DNA of 64,000 nucleotides from Darksidea phi. Taxonomy: Eukaryota > Ascomycota > Dothideomycetes > Pleosporales > Lentitheciaceae. This document shows, piece by piece, positions 34,658-47,100 of this stretch; positions within the stretch are counted from its first letter, which is position 1, and every line of letters begins with the position of its first letter. Below the pieces are notes generated by a model, which was given only the letters and a program-made list of their open reading frames with translations, searched no databases and was not told the DNA's origin. The translations under genes and the position numbers were made by a program. The stretch covers positions 1 through 64,000 of the forward strand of contig JASJFT010000086.1 of assembly GCA_030770425.1 (NCBI GenBank). Reading direction: 5' to 3'.

Positions 34658-35388
34658 AGTTTGAGCCAAGAATTTGTGGAATCCGTGGTCTGAAGCAGTG
34701 GTCGGAATGGTCTCGTATGGTATTGTGGTGTAAGGGCAGGCCTAGGGTGGTAAACGGGTTGGCTATACCCGACGTCGGGTGTAGGGTTGGGTTGGGGTCG
34801 CACAGACGTCGGGTATTGGGGTCGCACAGCCGTCGGGGTCGCACAGCCGTCGGGGTCGCACAGACGTCGGGTATAGGTTGGGTTGGGGTCGCACGGATTA
34901 GAGGTTGGGGTTAGGTATCAAGTACCTACTTAGATTATATATGCCGCTTCTCTTTTCTTCCATGTAAAGCTTTTTTTTGTGCAGACCTCGGCATGAGGCA
35001 ACAGTCCACCGTTCCGTGGTCCGGCTTCTGAAGAAACGTTTTGATGGCGTTCCCTATAGTAACGATAATTTCCTGATTGAGCCACCATGGTCGGATTGAT
35101 TCACGCACATGCACTGCCCAGTAGTAAGCACGATTCGACTTACTCGACACGTCGCAACACTCGAATGCAAAATTTGTCGGTTATCAAATGTTTATTTCGG
35201 AAATCTAACTAATCAACTCAAATCGGTCCGTTTGGGGGATATCATCTGTCCGCAGCAAATACATGAATGGAATGAAAGTAGCAAGTGCCCCGTCTTTACA
35301 AATTATAATCCTAAGCACATGCCCAAGCGCATGTCCTCATATATCCAATCCGTTACTATTATCTATCACCATCTATGAGGCATGCTTT
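34658..35388. other. Intergenic with a minisatellite
   Basis: Between convergent 3' ends. It contains the minisatellite listed separately; the remainder shows no gene. Confidence 0.5.
34768..34895. repeat. GC-rich minisatellite with a 17-bp core
   Basis: The core GGGGTCGCACAGCCGTC (or ...GACGTC) is repeated about five times, with inserted GGGTATTG/GGGTATAGGTTGGGTT spacers. A GACGTCGGGT word also lies at the left edge. It is non-coding. Confidence 0.85.
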
Positions 35389-36903
35389 CTATGTCGGCCG
35401 AGGAGGTGGTGGTCCGGGCGGTGGTTGCGCATCAGACATCGTCGGCAATTGGGCGTGTTGATCTGGTGGCGTGGGCGCCTCTGCAATGTTTGCGGGTGGT
35501 GGCGACGGGATGGTCGTGGATGGTGGGGAGGGTACCGTATATGGTCCTTGGGTATCAGGCAGGGGCGGTGAGACTGTGCGCTCCGTCACGCTCGGCGCTT
35601 CCTTAGGTTGATCGCCATAATAGCTCACTGCACCGTTTTGCGGTGGCATGTATGCTTGGCCTGGAGGCGGCATGGGATAGCCTTGCCCGTTAGGAGCGGG
35701 AGACCAGCCTTGTGGTGGGGGATAGTATGGCTGGCCGTTTGGTGGGACACCGCTTGGGTAGATGGCCGCGGGGGCGCCGGGAGCCCCAGGTGGTGGCTGG
35801 GAGCCTGGACCGTATGCTGGATTTGTTTGGCCCATTTGCGGAAGTGGTTGGCCTGCGGGGACGATGCCGACAGTGTTGCGTGAGTACTGTCCAAGGAGCG
35901 GAACAGGGTACGCATGTCGGAAACCCCATCTCCACCAGAGCTTGAAAGCGTCGGAACCGTGCGTATTGTTCCACTTCTGACGCAACAGCTTTTGGTCTTC
36001 GGCACTACGAGCACTTTGGGCCCGAGTAAAGCAAGCTACCCACAGCGAGATGCAGATCCAAGATATAGTCCCAAATCGTAAGGCGCCCTTCCCAAGCATC
36101 AACCGACGGAACCAGAAATAGCTCTCGATGAAGCCGAGAACGAAGAGACTGGGGATGATAGAGGCGACGATGATGATCCAAGTCTTGAGACTGGTACAGC
36201 CAGAGTACAAGTAGCACACGGAGATTGAGGAATCATCATCGCCACCACTCCAACTGCCCCCACCATAACTATAGGTAGTCGTGGATGGCATGTCGCAGTC
36301 GGCGATATAGACTTCATAGTTGATTGCGGTCGAGGTCTCCAAAGGCGCAGCGCCGGCGCTCAAATACCAAGTCTCCGTTACGGAAGGCCCGTACGTGTAA
36401 TACACGTAGGTGCTTGGGGATCCCGTAACCACTGACACTGGTGTGACCTGATCGATGACCTGTGTCGGGACCGACACACTCTCGTCCGTGCTGAATGTGA
36501 ATTGTGTCGGGCAGGATGCGGGCGCTGTATACGTGACGGGCATACGGAAAACAGTCTCCACCGAACTCGAAGACGTTCTTGTTCTAGTTAAGCCAGTGCC
36601 CGAAAGGTCGGCTTCCGGGACAGCGCCATCGGTGTAGAAAGCGTATATGAGTTCAAGGTCATCGTAAGAGTAGTATGTGTACGTAGATGTTGAGTATGGC
36701 GTGACTGTCGGTGTCACGTCCGATTTGATGTACCGCGTCGAGCTGTACGTTTCGATATCGCCATCCATATAGGTGTACTTGGAGGTCGAGATTTGGTAGC
36801 GCGACGTGTATGTCCAGAAGGGCGTGGTAGTCTGTGCGTTGACAATAGCGAGATTGAGGAGGAGTGTGAGCCATGAAGCCTTTTGTGCGCGTATGGCCGC
36901 CAT
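35389..36903 (-). CDS. Membrane protein with secreted ectodomain and proline-rich tail
   Basis: Single-exon frame of 504 residues from the ATG at 36903. The signal peptide is WLTLLLNLAIVNA. The Ser/Thr/Tyr-rich ectodomain runs to about residue 245, ending in CYLYSGCTSLK. Two membrane segments follow: TWIIIVASIIPSLFVLGF and FGTISWICISLWVACF, separated by ESYFWFRRLMLGKGALR. The cytoplasmic part has SARSAEDQKLLRQKW and a long Pro/Gly/Gln-rich tail ending PPPGPPPPRPT. This architecture matches a conserved Pezizomycotina group often labelled LPXTG-domain-containing, with no known function. A role in sensing the cell surface or wall is only a guess. Confidence 0.75.
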   Translation of the reverse strand: MAAIRAQKASWLTLLLNLAIVNAQTTTPFWTYTSRYQISTSKYTYMDGDIETYSSTRYIKSDVTPTVTPYSTSTYTYYSYDDLELIYAFYTDGAVPEADLSGTGLTRTRTSSSSVETVFRMPVTYTAPASCPTQFTFSTDESVSVPTQVIDQVTPVSVVTGSPSTYVYYTYGPSVTETWYLSAGAAPLETSTAINYEVYIADCDMPSTTTYSYGGGSWSGGDDDSSISVCYLYSGCTSLKTWIIIVASIIPSLFVLGFIESYFWFRRLMLGKGALRFGTISWICISLWVACFTRAQSARSAEDQKLLRQKWNNTHGSDAFKLWWRWGFRHAYPVPLLGQYSRNTVGIVPAGQPLPQMGQTNPAYGPGSQPPPGAPGAPAAIYPSGVPPNGQPYYPPPQGWSPAPNGQGYPMPPPGQAYMPPQNGAVSYYGDQPKEAPSVTERTVSPPLPDTQGPYTVPSPPSTTIPSPPPANIAEAPTPPDQHAQLPTMSDAQPPPGPPPPRPT

Positions 36904-39900
36904 TGTCGCCAATCTTCTGCGGTAGTCGCGTAGGCTTTCACCGGGCGAGAAAAGGTGGGCACGGATGAGGCTGCAAACCTCTCATCTGGCGGCCCGGCCG
37001 TGATTTTAAACACCTACCAGCGCTATGGACGCCTTGACCGATCGCGCGAGCCATCACGTTTCCCGCAGGGGCATATTTCGACCTCTTGCCTCTTGGCAGA
37101 TGTTGTTTTCTTGGACTCATCGTGCTCCACCAATTACGAAACAGCCAGCTATTCAAGCTTAACCTTAATCGATGTTTCTAAGCCCGAATCGTCACTAGCC
37201 AATCTCTTCTGCACAAGGCCCGTGTTATTTTAAGGCTGGACCCTCGTATTTGAAGGACTCATGCAGGGGCCGAATCCTCGCCGCGAGGCTGCAGCACCAC
37301 CTGCTGCGCTTGCTGCCTGGTCCGCCACCAAATTCAATAAATGGTAGCCTGAGTCATCTCTTTCAATAGCACCTGCGTTTGTTTTTGCTAAGAATGTTTA
37401 TATGCCTGTTGTTGGTGGTCGTTGATGCGAAAAGCGCTGCAAACATTGGAAAGTTGGAAGGGTGAGATGGCGCCCAAATACGAGAACCTGGAAAAAGGAG
37501 CGTATGCGAAATACGGTACTAGTGCGGAAGCACCACATCCCTGTTCATGGACCTCGGCACTGGGAACGCTCGCGATTGCTTATTGGTGCACTCGCTTTAC
37601 CACTAATTACCACTGTCGTCTGTGCCGCAAGTGCACTGTGTGGTACACGGTTGCGCCTTTCTCGGCGGACCTGAGTTTGGTGCACAGAAACAAATGAGGT
37701 GACATCAAAATACTACCATACTATTCTGTTAACTTACCTACAGGGTTGTACGTATTGCTTACATCTAGTAGTTAGACGCAGTGCATGATGAGGTCAGCCG
37801 ATAGATGATGCGAGCCGAGCCACAAACGTTTTTCAGCCTTATGCGCGAACTCGTCAATGGCGTTCCAATGGTGGCGGCAAGCGCGTCACCACTATCGGAA
37901 TTCTGCAAATACCCATGGCATGATTAATTTAATTTTCTTCAGCCTCGTGTAATCCTAGTCTCTTTCAACATTGGAGTTGCTTGCGCGCAGCAAGCTAGAC
38001 TCGACAGATATTTACCCTCACCGCTCAACCGGCATTTGATGAGGAAAAGTGAATGACACAAAATGACCACCAACTGTACCCATCCGCATTTCGCAGTCTC
38101 GTATTACAAGTCTTCCGCCATTGAATGTATAATACCGGATAAGAATTTTTTTCGAACATCTATTTGTTTTTGAGTCAATTGTGAAAAGTTCGAACTACTT
38201 GCTGCAAGAGGGGAGTACACAGTCGACAAAGCTAACTCAAAAGTGTCTCAGTACCTAACATCCGTACTAGAAGCGCTACTATCTCGCTGTTGGGACGTAG
38301 TTCGTACCTCCAGATTATGAGCGTGGCTTGCATTGAGACCATTATAAAGATGATGCAATAGAATAAGAATGTGCTAAAAAAAACCATAATTAGCTTCCAT
38401 AGCATGTGTTTGTGTGAGTATGAGCGCGGGAGGTGGAAGAACAAGGACATATCTCACTTAACGGATAGAAAATCCGTTACTACTATTACTACAATAATAC
38501 AGTAGTACTCTTCCATCATAATAGGCATAAAGTGTTACGTTTAAGGTAATTTGATAGAAAGAGTTGTGACTTTTTTCTATCATTCCAAGAGCCTATTGCT
38601 TGCCTGATATCCACCAGTGATTAGAGCTTGTAAAAGACCTGTATGTTTTTACTAAAGTTATTGATAAGAGTACACAATCATTTTCCTGGACGTAGCGTTA
38701 TCTCGAAATTACCTGGCAGCATGTAGTTGGGATTGGCGTCATTTGCTTTAGCACTTATCTGATTGTGCATGTACATATAATAGAGAGATGGTTGAGGGGC
38801 GACTGCATAGGCTTTAGCTGCATATAGAAATGGTTTGAAGCTATCTTGTAGAGCTGGCATGAGTGGCGATAAAGCGAACATGTAAAGCCGTGCTGTTTGC
38901 GTGGAGGCAGGTGCCGCAGTGGCCCCTGATCAAGCTTTTCTATCTTGGCAATCGTAGCCACTTCTCAGTGCAACGCCCATATTTCGCGAGTCTATGTAGC
39001 TTTTTCTCAGGTCAAACGACGACAACCATTATAATCGTAGTATTTCCTCGTGAAATCAATTAGGGCGCGTATTTACAATCAAGGTTAGTATTTACCGGGG
39101 AGCTTCCTTTTTGGCTATCCTGAACTTCCCTCTGATCATGCTCTATCGCACAAATGTGAGAAAAGTAAATGCGACACTGAAGTAGTACTTTGACTTACCG
39201 GTCCATCATATTATTTCGACATGCTCGTGAGTGCGGTGTTTAAAGAGTTTTAAGCACCAAGAGTTCGCATATCGAACTGTAAATATCCCCACTCGGCACT
39301 ACCGATACTTCTCACCGATGGAATAGATAAGTAGCTCCTAATTATGGTCAATTTCACTCTCCATTTCGCTATCAAATTCATTCCGATCGCTCGCTTCATT
39401 GGTCTCGGTACCTAGATCTTCATTCAGGTCCGCCGGACCAGACGACCCACTTGGCAGAAGCATTTTGAAGCGTCCTGATAGGTGGCTGATATTGTAATCA
39501 AACCTGTAGCCAAATACTATGCATAAGCTATGTTACCTGTATTTAGCATTGAAGGGTTTTTGTAATCGCTTTACGTGAACACAATAGACTTCTTAGGTGA
39601 GGTAGAATGTCTTGCCGCTCACTACGAGTCCCATAGCTTCGGGATCACGTAATAAATTCAGATTCCTAGCGTATTCGACGCAGCAGAGCTGAGACTCCCT
39701 GCGTTCAGGGCTCAGGTTCTCATCATGGTCTAGGTAGACCAAAGTCTGGTCGTACACAAATCTTACTTACGAGACCCAGCCCGGGATGGAGTGCCTGACT
39801 TTCCCTAAAGTTTGAAGTGCTTCCGAAGGCTTCCGTGTTCTGGCGAAATTACATATATCATGTTTGAGAAGTCTGCGTCCACGGTGCTAGTAGAAACCTG

Positions 39901-40348
39901 CACAGCAGTCTCCACACCTAATATACTTACCTATTAAAGGCTATCGGGATATAAAACGTATAGAACTGCTTAGCGCTTAATACGTTGATTAAATATTGAA
40001 CATAGAAGTCTAATGCATGTAGACATATGCTCTAGCACTGTATGACCAAAGCGGCCCGCTAACTAGGTCCCCGTTCCACAAATCGGCAGCCTGTCTCTAG
40101 TCGCTTTAGCAATATATTTGGCTAGCCCATATACGGCGGGTATATTATCACTAGCAAGGGTGCAGCAAAGACCATCAAGCGCCGAAGAAGCATTAGCAAT
40201 GTATGGTTCTGTTCTAGTGAGCGCCTTAAAAATGCCAAATCACCTTTTATACAGAAGGGTGGCATTTGTTACTACAAGTGCAAATATTAAGGTTTCAAGC
40301 GGGCTATTTCGAGTGGCGAAGAGCGAAGCACTACATCGCAAAGTTCGC
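36904..40348. other. 3.4-kb intergenic region, no gene seen
   Basis: Short frames at 37422-37697, 38232-38450, 38678-38961 and 40118-40459 have no recognisable family, splice logic or signal features. Base composition is mixed to AT-rich after about 38100. I see no repeats. Confidence 0.4.
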
Positions 40349-42642
40349 CTAATGCTCACAGAAGCTATACGTGTGCTTTTGCCAATCTTCCTCGGAAACT
40401 TTCACAAACGTGCCCCTCTCCTCCATAAGCTTCAATCTATGCTCCTTCGCTTCGTCTAACCCCATCAACCATGCATCATTTCCTTCGTTGAAGTACCCCC
40501 GCACCATTTCCATGAGCTCGAGGGGCAGTTTGCCCTTAATTCCTTCTCTATAGTTTGCGTCGTTCTCCAGATTGGCAACATCCTTCTCCTTGTCCTCGAT
40601 CAATGAGATGATCTCAGGAGGTAGTCTAGACATAGCAGCAGAGCGGGTTTCAGGAGCGGAGCCGAAAACTGAGTCCAGCCACCAGTCTCGCTGTTGGGGT
40701 GGCACATTGGCAGTGGAGATAATGCGGCGGTTCGGATCGATAAGCCAAAGGGCGATGAAGCGACGGTGACCAGGTTTCGTTGGATCAACCAATCTGAAAG
40801 GAGACACGCGATGTTGGCTTCCCGATTGAATTAGTGCCCACCCACAAGAGATGTACGTATTAAGGTTCGTGACTCACAAGACATTTGGAAAGGCCAATAG
40901 CCTTCCTTCCCTTGTCTCCACACTACCATAATTTTGCAGGCACGGAGAACCGCTGAGGCTTGCTCCAAAGATGCGCTCGAGCCAATGATAGCCGTCTTGA
41001 CCTACGTGGTATTCGTCTTCTGTATATGCTGATGTCTGCATGCGGAAGGAAAGACTGCTGGATGTGATGTTTTCGCTGTCGAGATAGTAGAGTGAAGTGG
41101 CGCAGATGTGCTCGTTCATCTGCCCTTCAACCTACAGGCGCATCAGAAAATGGTCATTACACAACCAAAGCAGGGGATTGGAACCCACATGCCATCCTCC
41201 TATAGGAAATTCAGGCTTTTCGGGGGTAAGCTCAATAGAAGCGATTTTCACAATGACTTGGAGACCCGCTCGTGAAAACCGCTCTACGAGACGCTTGCTT
41301 GCATCAGGAGCATACTCAACGCTTTCGAAAACAGGCTCTGGAATCTTCGCTTGGCGCACCGCTTTCCACTTGCACTCAATTTCATCATCCCACTCTGGAT
41401 AGTAAAGGTATTTTCCTTGCTCTGCCAATTCGTTCCAATCCACTTCCGCGATAGCGGCTTCCTGCGGATCCGACGGGATCCAAAGGTCAGGATTATTGTC
41501 GCTGCATATATCATCAGCACATGAAATAGATTACGCGAACGAACAGCCAGGGCGCTCACTCCATATCCTCGGGCATGACTGAGGAAAACCGAGAACTTTG
41601 TCGACCCGCTCCATCTTTGCTGCTGAAACCTTCGACAAGTGTAAGACATTGGTCCCATACCGGAAGAGAAGCCGCGATTAGTTTCTCGATCGCGCAATAT
41701 ACCTTGGCATACTTGATAGGGTGGAGGTTGTTAATGTAGCTCGTGAATTTTACGGTGTTATTCGCTTGAAACGAAACGTTTGCCGGCAGCCACTGATAAG
41801 TGTTCGACCAGTACCAGGGCGGAATCTCACCACCGACGCCGTAAGCGTGCCGGTCTCTCTGGGCGTCATGGCGCCAATTATCCTTCTCAATAACGCTTCC
41901 CTTGCCGGCCCACTTGTCAACGGCGTCCTTGACTCCTACCTCCTCCTCTTCTAAAACCTTACTGCGGCCGTATACCAAAGGATACATGGAAGGGTGCACT
42001 AGATCCTGCACCATATTCTTAGAGTTAGGATGCCAGTCGGGAGCCGACGCTTGGTCTCGTTGAAGTATCTCAAAAGCCTCACGTAGCTCTTCGTGAAGCT
42101 TGGGGTCGACTAGTTTGTCTGACTTCGCGACAGACGCGCAGGCGTCTAGGGTGGGGATGATTCCACTCTTCTCATAATATGCGGCTTTGCTTCGGAGCTC
42201 TTGTAGGCACTGTTAAGTGTTAAGCTAGATCAAGGTTGACAAGGTACAAAGGGATACTCACGCAATCGAATACAGTCTCCGTCATTATATCTTGGGAAGA
42301 CTCAACGTGATCGCAGTTGATATCGTTCGTTACCTCAACGCTACCATCCTCTTCCAAATATTGTATTTTCCCACTTGTTGCTAGATTCCAAAGGTCCTTC
42401 TGGGGGATCGCTAAAGCTTCATCGCGCCACTTTGACACAATGTGCTCATCGAAGACTTTCTTTTGCCAATCCTCTTTGTCCGTGAGGCGTTCCATGATAT
42501 CCATCATGGCAACCTCGCGCACAGGAAGTAGGTCGGACAGTGCGCCATCGCAACTGCCATGAGCTCCGATCGGGTAGAGTCGCCTAGCATCATATTCGTC
42601 CTGGTACCGCAACGGCAGGCCGAGTCCTGGATATTTCGGCAT
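40349..42642 (-). CDS. DUF4246-domain protein
   Basis: Predicted 688 residues. Exons: 42642-42262, 42209-41560, 41501-41189, 41131-40878 and 40817-40349; all introns are 52-60 bp and every join keeps frame. The start MPKYPGLGLPLRYQDEY matches this family's usual N-terminus. Conserved segments: TLDACASVAKSD, DLVHPSMYPLVYGRS, YQWLPANVSF, FTSYINNLHP, then GGWHVEGQMNEHICATSLYYLD (split by intron 3), FPNVFQHRVSPFRLVDP and KPGHRRFIALWLIDP. The H.E...H and downstream H...R layout suggests a 2-oxoglutarate/Fe(II)-dioxygenase-like core; that is an inference, since DUF4246 proteins are uncharacterised. No signal peptide. Length is normal for the family. Confidence 0.9.
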
Positions 42643-42742
42643 TATCAATAATCCAAAAATCGGTAACTGGTTGTTCGAACGTAAGTTCGTGGATGTGGAA
42701 AAGCTGTCTGATGGATTAAACGCCCTCGCCAAAAGGTTGATG

Positions 42743-42750
42743 TATTTATA
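42743..42750 (-). promoter_or_regulatory. Putative TATA box of the DUF4246 gene
   Basis: On the minus strand this reads TATAAATA, about 100 bp upstream of the ATG at 42642. Confidence 0.5.
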
Positions 42751-44168
42751 CTTCGCGGCTGTGTCTCGTTACGTCCCGGAGAAACCAAGTATAGCGTCCG
42801 AAATCAGGCTATCTCTTCGTTGCCTAGCCTACCTGGCGAATCGGGTTACTGCGAATGCACTGGGTCGATGAAAAGTTGCAGTCGTTCGATGAAAGGTGTC
42901 CCCGAGCTAAACCGCTTAGGGTTAGACCAGGCAGAAGTCCTAATACGGCTTAGTGCAGGCGGGGTATCGACGGCTCGGAAAGGCCAATAATCTTTAACGA
43001 GATGAATGCAACAAGCAGGATTCAAGGCTCCAAGCAACGCCAGTGTCAGGCACACCGTGCCGTCATCGCTCCGCTTCAGTTAGGCTAATCACACTCAGTG
43101 CTTATTCATACTCATGCTTACGGTACAATCTTGCTCTTTTCGATGAACACTAGCAGGGGGCGGAAGCCTTTAGCGAAAGGAAACGTGATTTTACGGTGCT
43201 CGAAGCCTGCTAACTTTAGAGCACGCCACTGACCATAGGTTTTGTTGACAAGGCTTCCAACTCCTTCGGATAAACATTGTCGATGTCACTTGGGCTGGGC
43301 CTTACGTGCGCACAGCTTGTAGTTACAATGAGAGCTGGTGCAGTCGTGCCGTAATCTCTTTTGTTCAACAACAAAAGCATATCACACATGCGTTACTCCT
43401 CTTATAATCATCGTTGCAACGTTTTGCAAGTACCAATTTCTTTGTCTAATGCAAGTTCGATCTCAGCATTCTACATCGTGGAATGTTGCTAGGCGACCTC
43501 TTGAACGTTCACCGTACATCTACTTTCACTTTTACCATGACAAATCGCAAGAAAACGTGGTCCCTTGTCTAAACGCGGGACGTGCCGCCATTTTCCATCC
43601 GACTTGGATACCTGATCGCCGATCCAACCGATCCACGATATCCATCAATCTTGAAAGCATGGGCACCCATGGCAGCTCCACTACGATCAATACTGAGGTC
43701 ACCCGGAATTTAGAATTAAGCTCCCCGGAGGCAGTTCCACTACACTGGGTCTCTGGGGTCGGTTTCTCCAGTTCATGGGCCTTAGCGTAGAACGAAACTC
43801 ACGATGGTGCAAGGCAAATTCAGCCGATATGCGTTCGACAGCCCCCTCCCCGAGGAGCTTGGGCCACTACCCGGCGTGACGTTATGTTGGCTCCTAGGCT
43901 AGCTATATTTTTCCTAATTCTATTACCTTATTAAATAGTAACTATATAATAATAATAGCCCTGATTTATTCGAAAGAGTGGCAGCCATCGCGTCGTCAAA
44001 CTCGTGGAATAATCCAAAAAGGTGACACCAAAAGGTATTTCGTCCCGAATACCTTAAAACGCAAGAAGGTTGTTGGTTGCAGTCATTGCCTGAGGGTCAC
44101 GTCACTGCATGACTGCGAGGACAACGACCCGAGCCTCATGAAAGAGGGCCTGGCGCGTGCCGTTGTTG
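42751..44168. other. Intergenic with a dispersed-repeat copy
   Basis: No gene supported. The family B repeat copy at 43838-43966 is listed separately. The region lies between the 5' end of the DUF4246 gene and the 3' end of the HET gene. Confidence 0.45.
43838..43966 (-). repeat. Dispersed repeat, family B copy 2 (less mutated)
   Basis: Read on the minus strand it shares GCTATTATTATTATATAG, AATAAGGTAAT, GAAAAATATAGC, GAGCCAACATAACGT-like, CGCCGGGTAGT and AAGCTCCT blocks with 31604-31760, in the same order, minus about 30 bp internally. It has more C/G at the differing sites than the 31-kb copy. Confidence 0.75.
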
Positions 44169-47100
44169 TCACATAATAATGAGCTCTTGTTCAGCAACAT
44201 CTTTGAAGAATCCTCGCGGATCTACATCCGGCCATTTCCTCAAAAAGTTGTTTCGCAAATCCTTCCGCTCTGGAGATGGAAATCTCCAATCAAAAGCAAG
44301 ATCAGTGTGGAGGAAGCCATTGCGCTTCTGGTCGAGCTCGAAATAGCCCACGCGCGAGTACGCAGGAAGGTGCATGCCGGAACAGCTTTCAACGCGAGCT
44401 AAAGCCAGTCCCCGCACGACCCACGTGTTGTTGACCTTGTATTTCTCCACTTGCGTAGTTGGTTCCACACGTATCTGTAGACAATATATCTCCTCTGGTA
44501 ACGCGTCCGTCGTGTCTGGGACAAGCCAGCCTACGGGAACTCTGTCAGACGTCTGCAGTATGTGTACTCTGGGCCCCATTCCAGCGTCATTAGAAATCGG
44601 CTTAACCATTTCGAGATATTCGAATTTGCCCTCTGAACGCGGCAACCATGCTGGGTCTCCTCTATTGCCTTTTAGTAAATGTCGTGTCATAAGTAATTCT
44701 ATATCTCGGTATCCGGGTGGGTTCAAGCATAGAGCGTCAACCCCTCCACGACGGGCAAAATAGTATTGATCGGGTACTGCTTTCCATCTTGCTCTCTTTA
44801 CTTTCCCACTGACTCTTAGCTGCAAGCCCTTGATCCCTGCAGCGAACTTGTTGTAATCATCGTTGTTGCCGCCTCCATCAAGAAGATCTTCAGGCTCGAT
44901 GAGTTCTTTGACAGAGAGGGTAGAGGTTTCGTGGACTTCCCCGACCGAGTCATTGAAAATTACACCGTCCACAGATAACCACGACCAGGTTGGATAGTTG
45001 TCGCTTTCACCAGATGGCCGGCTTGTTGTATCTTTATCGACATACCAGAGCAGACTTGCAACGAACTCATTCGAAGCGGAACCCCGCAGGTTGATTTCAG
45101 AACGCAACGTGGGTAAGAACATTGGAATTCCAGCACCTTCCATGGACTCTGCAAGCCCTTGTATTGCAAGAGGCCTGTCGGATCGATATGTGAGTTGTCT
45201 CTGAGTGTAAGAGTTCACAAACTCCCACCACATGTGTGGAGAGTAACTCCTCGCTACGGATGACCCAGGACGTAACGGGTTGGATTTGAAGTAAGCTCTC
45301 TCGTTTCCTTGGGATTGCAAGTGCACTACCGCCCCGGAATCATCTTTTAGCTCGAAATGCAGCTGGCTTTCGCCAAAAAAGACAATACGCCGAGACAGTG
45401 CTCTCTCTTGGAGACACCATCCTCGCCGGTTCCATTTGCATAGCTCGAGCTCGACACGCCGTGTTTTCTCAATATCCATTTGCGCCGGTACGGCATAAGT
45501 AACTCTGGTGTCCCCCCTGTGGACACGGACTCCAAGGACGCATGGATGGTTGGATAGGGGATTCTGCGGGCGAAACAACCCTTCTTTCCCGCTCCAAGCG
45601 GCGGAGGCTACGATGGTGAATGCGGAATTTTTATATATATCACGCATTGTTACGCTCTCTTTTTTCCAGTCTTCCGGCGAGTCTTGAATAATACACAATG
45701 AATCAATCCAGAGGAAGGGGTATCCAAGGGATGCCGCGGTTATGATAGCCTCTTGGAAAGTCTTCGTCAGTCTCGCTATAGGCACTCCAAGCCTTAGGCT
45801 ATGCTGATTCTCCTTTGTCAACTTTAAGAAGTTGGGGTTCTCTCCCCAACAGTGGCTTAGGGCGACATAGTGCATACTCTTAGGATCCTTGGAAATGCCA
45901 ATGCGATGTATTTTATACTCCCTAGCGGCTCCTTTATTCAGGTACGCTGTTCTCTTGTGTCAGTCAGGCTCTTTTTAACTGTCAATGGACGTCTCGTCTA
46001 CTCACTTTCGCACCTGGGACAACAGGAGAATTGCTTCGTCCGAACATTCAGCTGTTCCCACCTCCCCGCCAGGCAGAGACAGCATTGTCGGCCGTTCGTA
46101 CTTAGGCAACCCATCGCAAATTTGTGGTCACATTCCACTTCCTCGAGCAAATCGTTGCCGATATTTCTGGAGGCAAGCGCCTGGGCATTAATCTCATTCT
46201 TGTCTATGATACGGACGATGCCGAACTTCAACGCCGACCCTACGTGAAGCACTCGACCAGGCAAGAAATTTGTCGATTCAGAAGGCTCGGTGTCTTGAAG
46301 CCAGCGTCTTATTAACGACATGGCATAGCCAGAGCCAGTCGAGCTTGAGAAGGGCATCCTGATCGGACCAGTAGCTTCCGGATGACACCGAAGCATTAGT
46401 ATTGGTGGGACGAACTCTGACTCCCCGTGCTCCACCAACATATGATCCTCAAAATCGCGGATTTTGAACATCCACCTCCTGGGTCGTTTGAACCCTCCGA
46501 AATGCGGCACAAGCTGAGCTGCTCCTTTTCCGACCTCCAAGGAGTGGACTCGTTTCAACTGAGAATCAGTCGGCGGAATATCACGATCAAATGATTCAAC
46601 TATCAGCCTTATTCTCCGACGGGAATGATATCTCTTCTTAACGGCATTTTTTTCGTCATCTCCCAACGCCTTCGCGAGGTCTTCCTCCTGTTGGTGTTGT
46701 AGCGTGGTGTCTACGGTAAGAAGAGACCCACGTTGAGTAGGACTCATGGAGGTCCATATTAGAGTGCAGAGATGACAGCCGTTCTCCACAGACGCCAGGA
46801 GCTCTTGTGATGTTGAATGATGCTCAAAACATTCCCTCTCTCGAATGTGTAGACCGAAATGCCGTGATGGGTTGGATGAACTTCGAGATTGAATGATACT
46901 AGAAGCACAACATATCCACCGACAGACGCTGCATAACGAGTGCGGTTTAAATGTTGCGAGAGTGGCTTCATCTGCGCTCGGCGAAAGATGCTGCCACTCG
47001 GGACGGGCGAGAAATTCCGAGCGAATGTTTGATCTGAATTCTAGGTGGCGTGGAATATACTCGTTCTGTTCATTATCGAGCCCAGTCGGTATAGGATAAG

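Noticed and set aside
40118..40459. 113-codon plus-strand frame
   Set aside because: Its 3' part is antisense to the last exon of the DUF4246 gene and the upstream part has no recognisable features.
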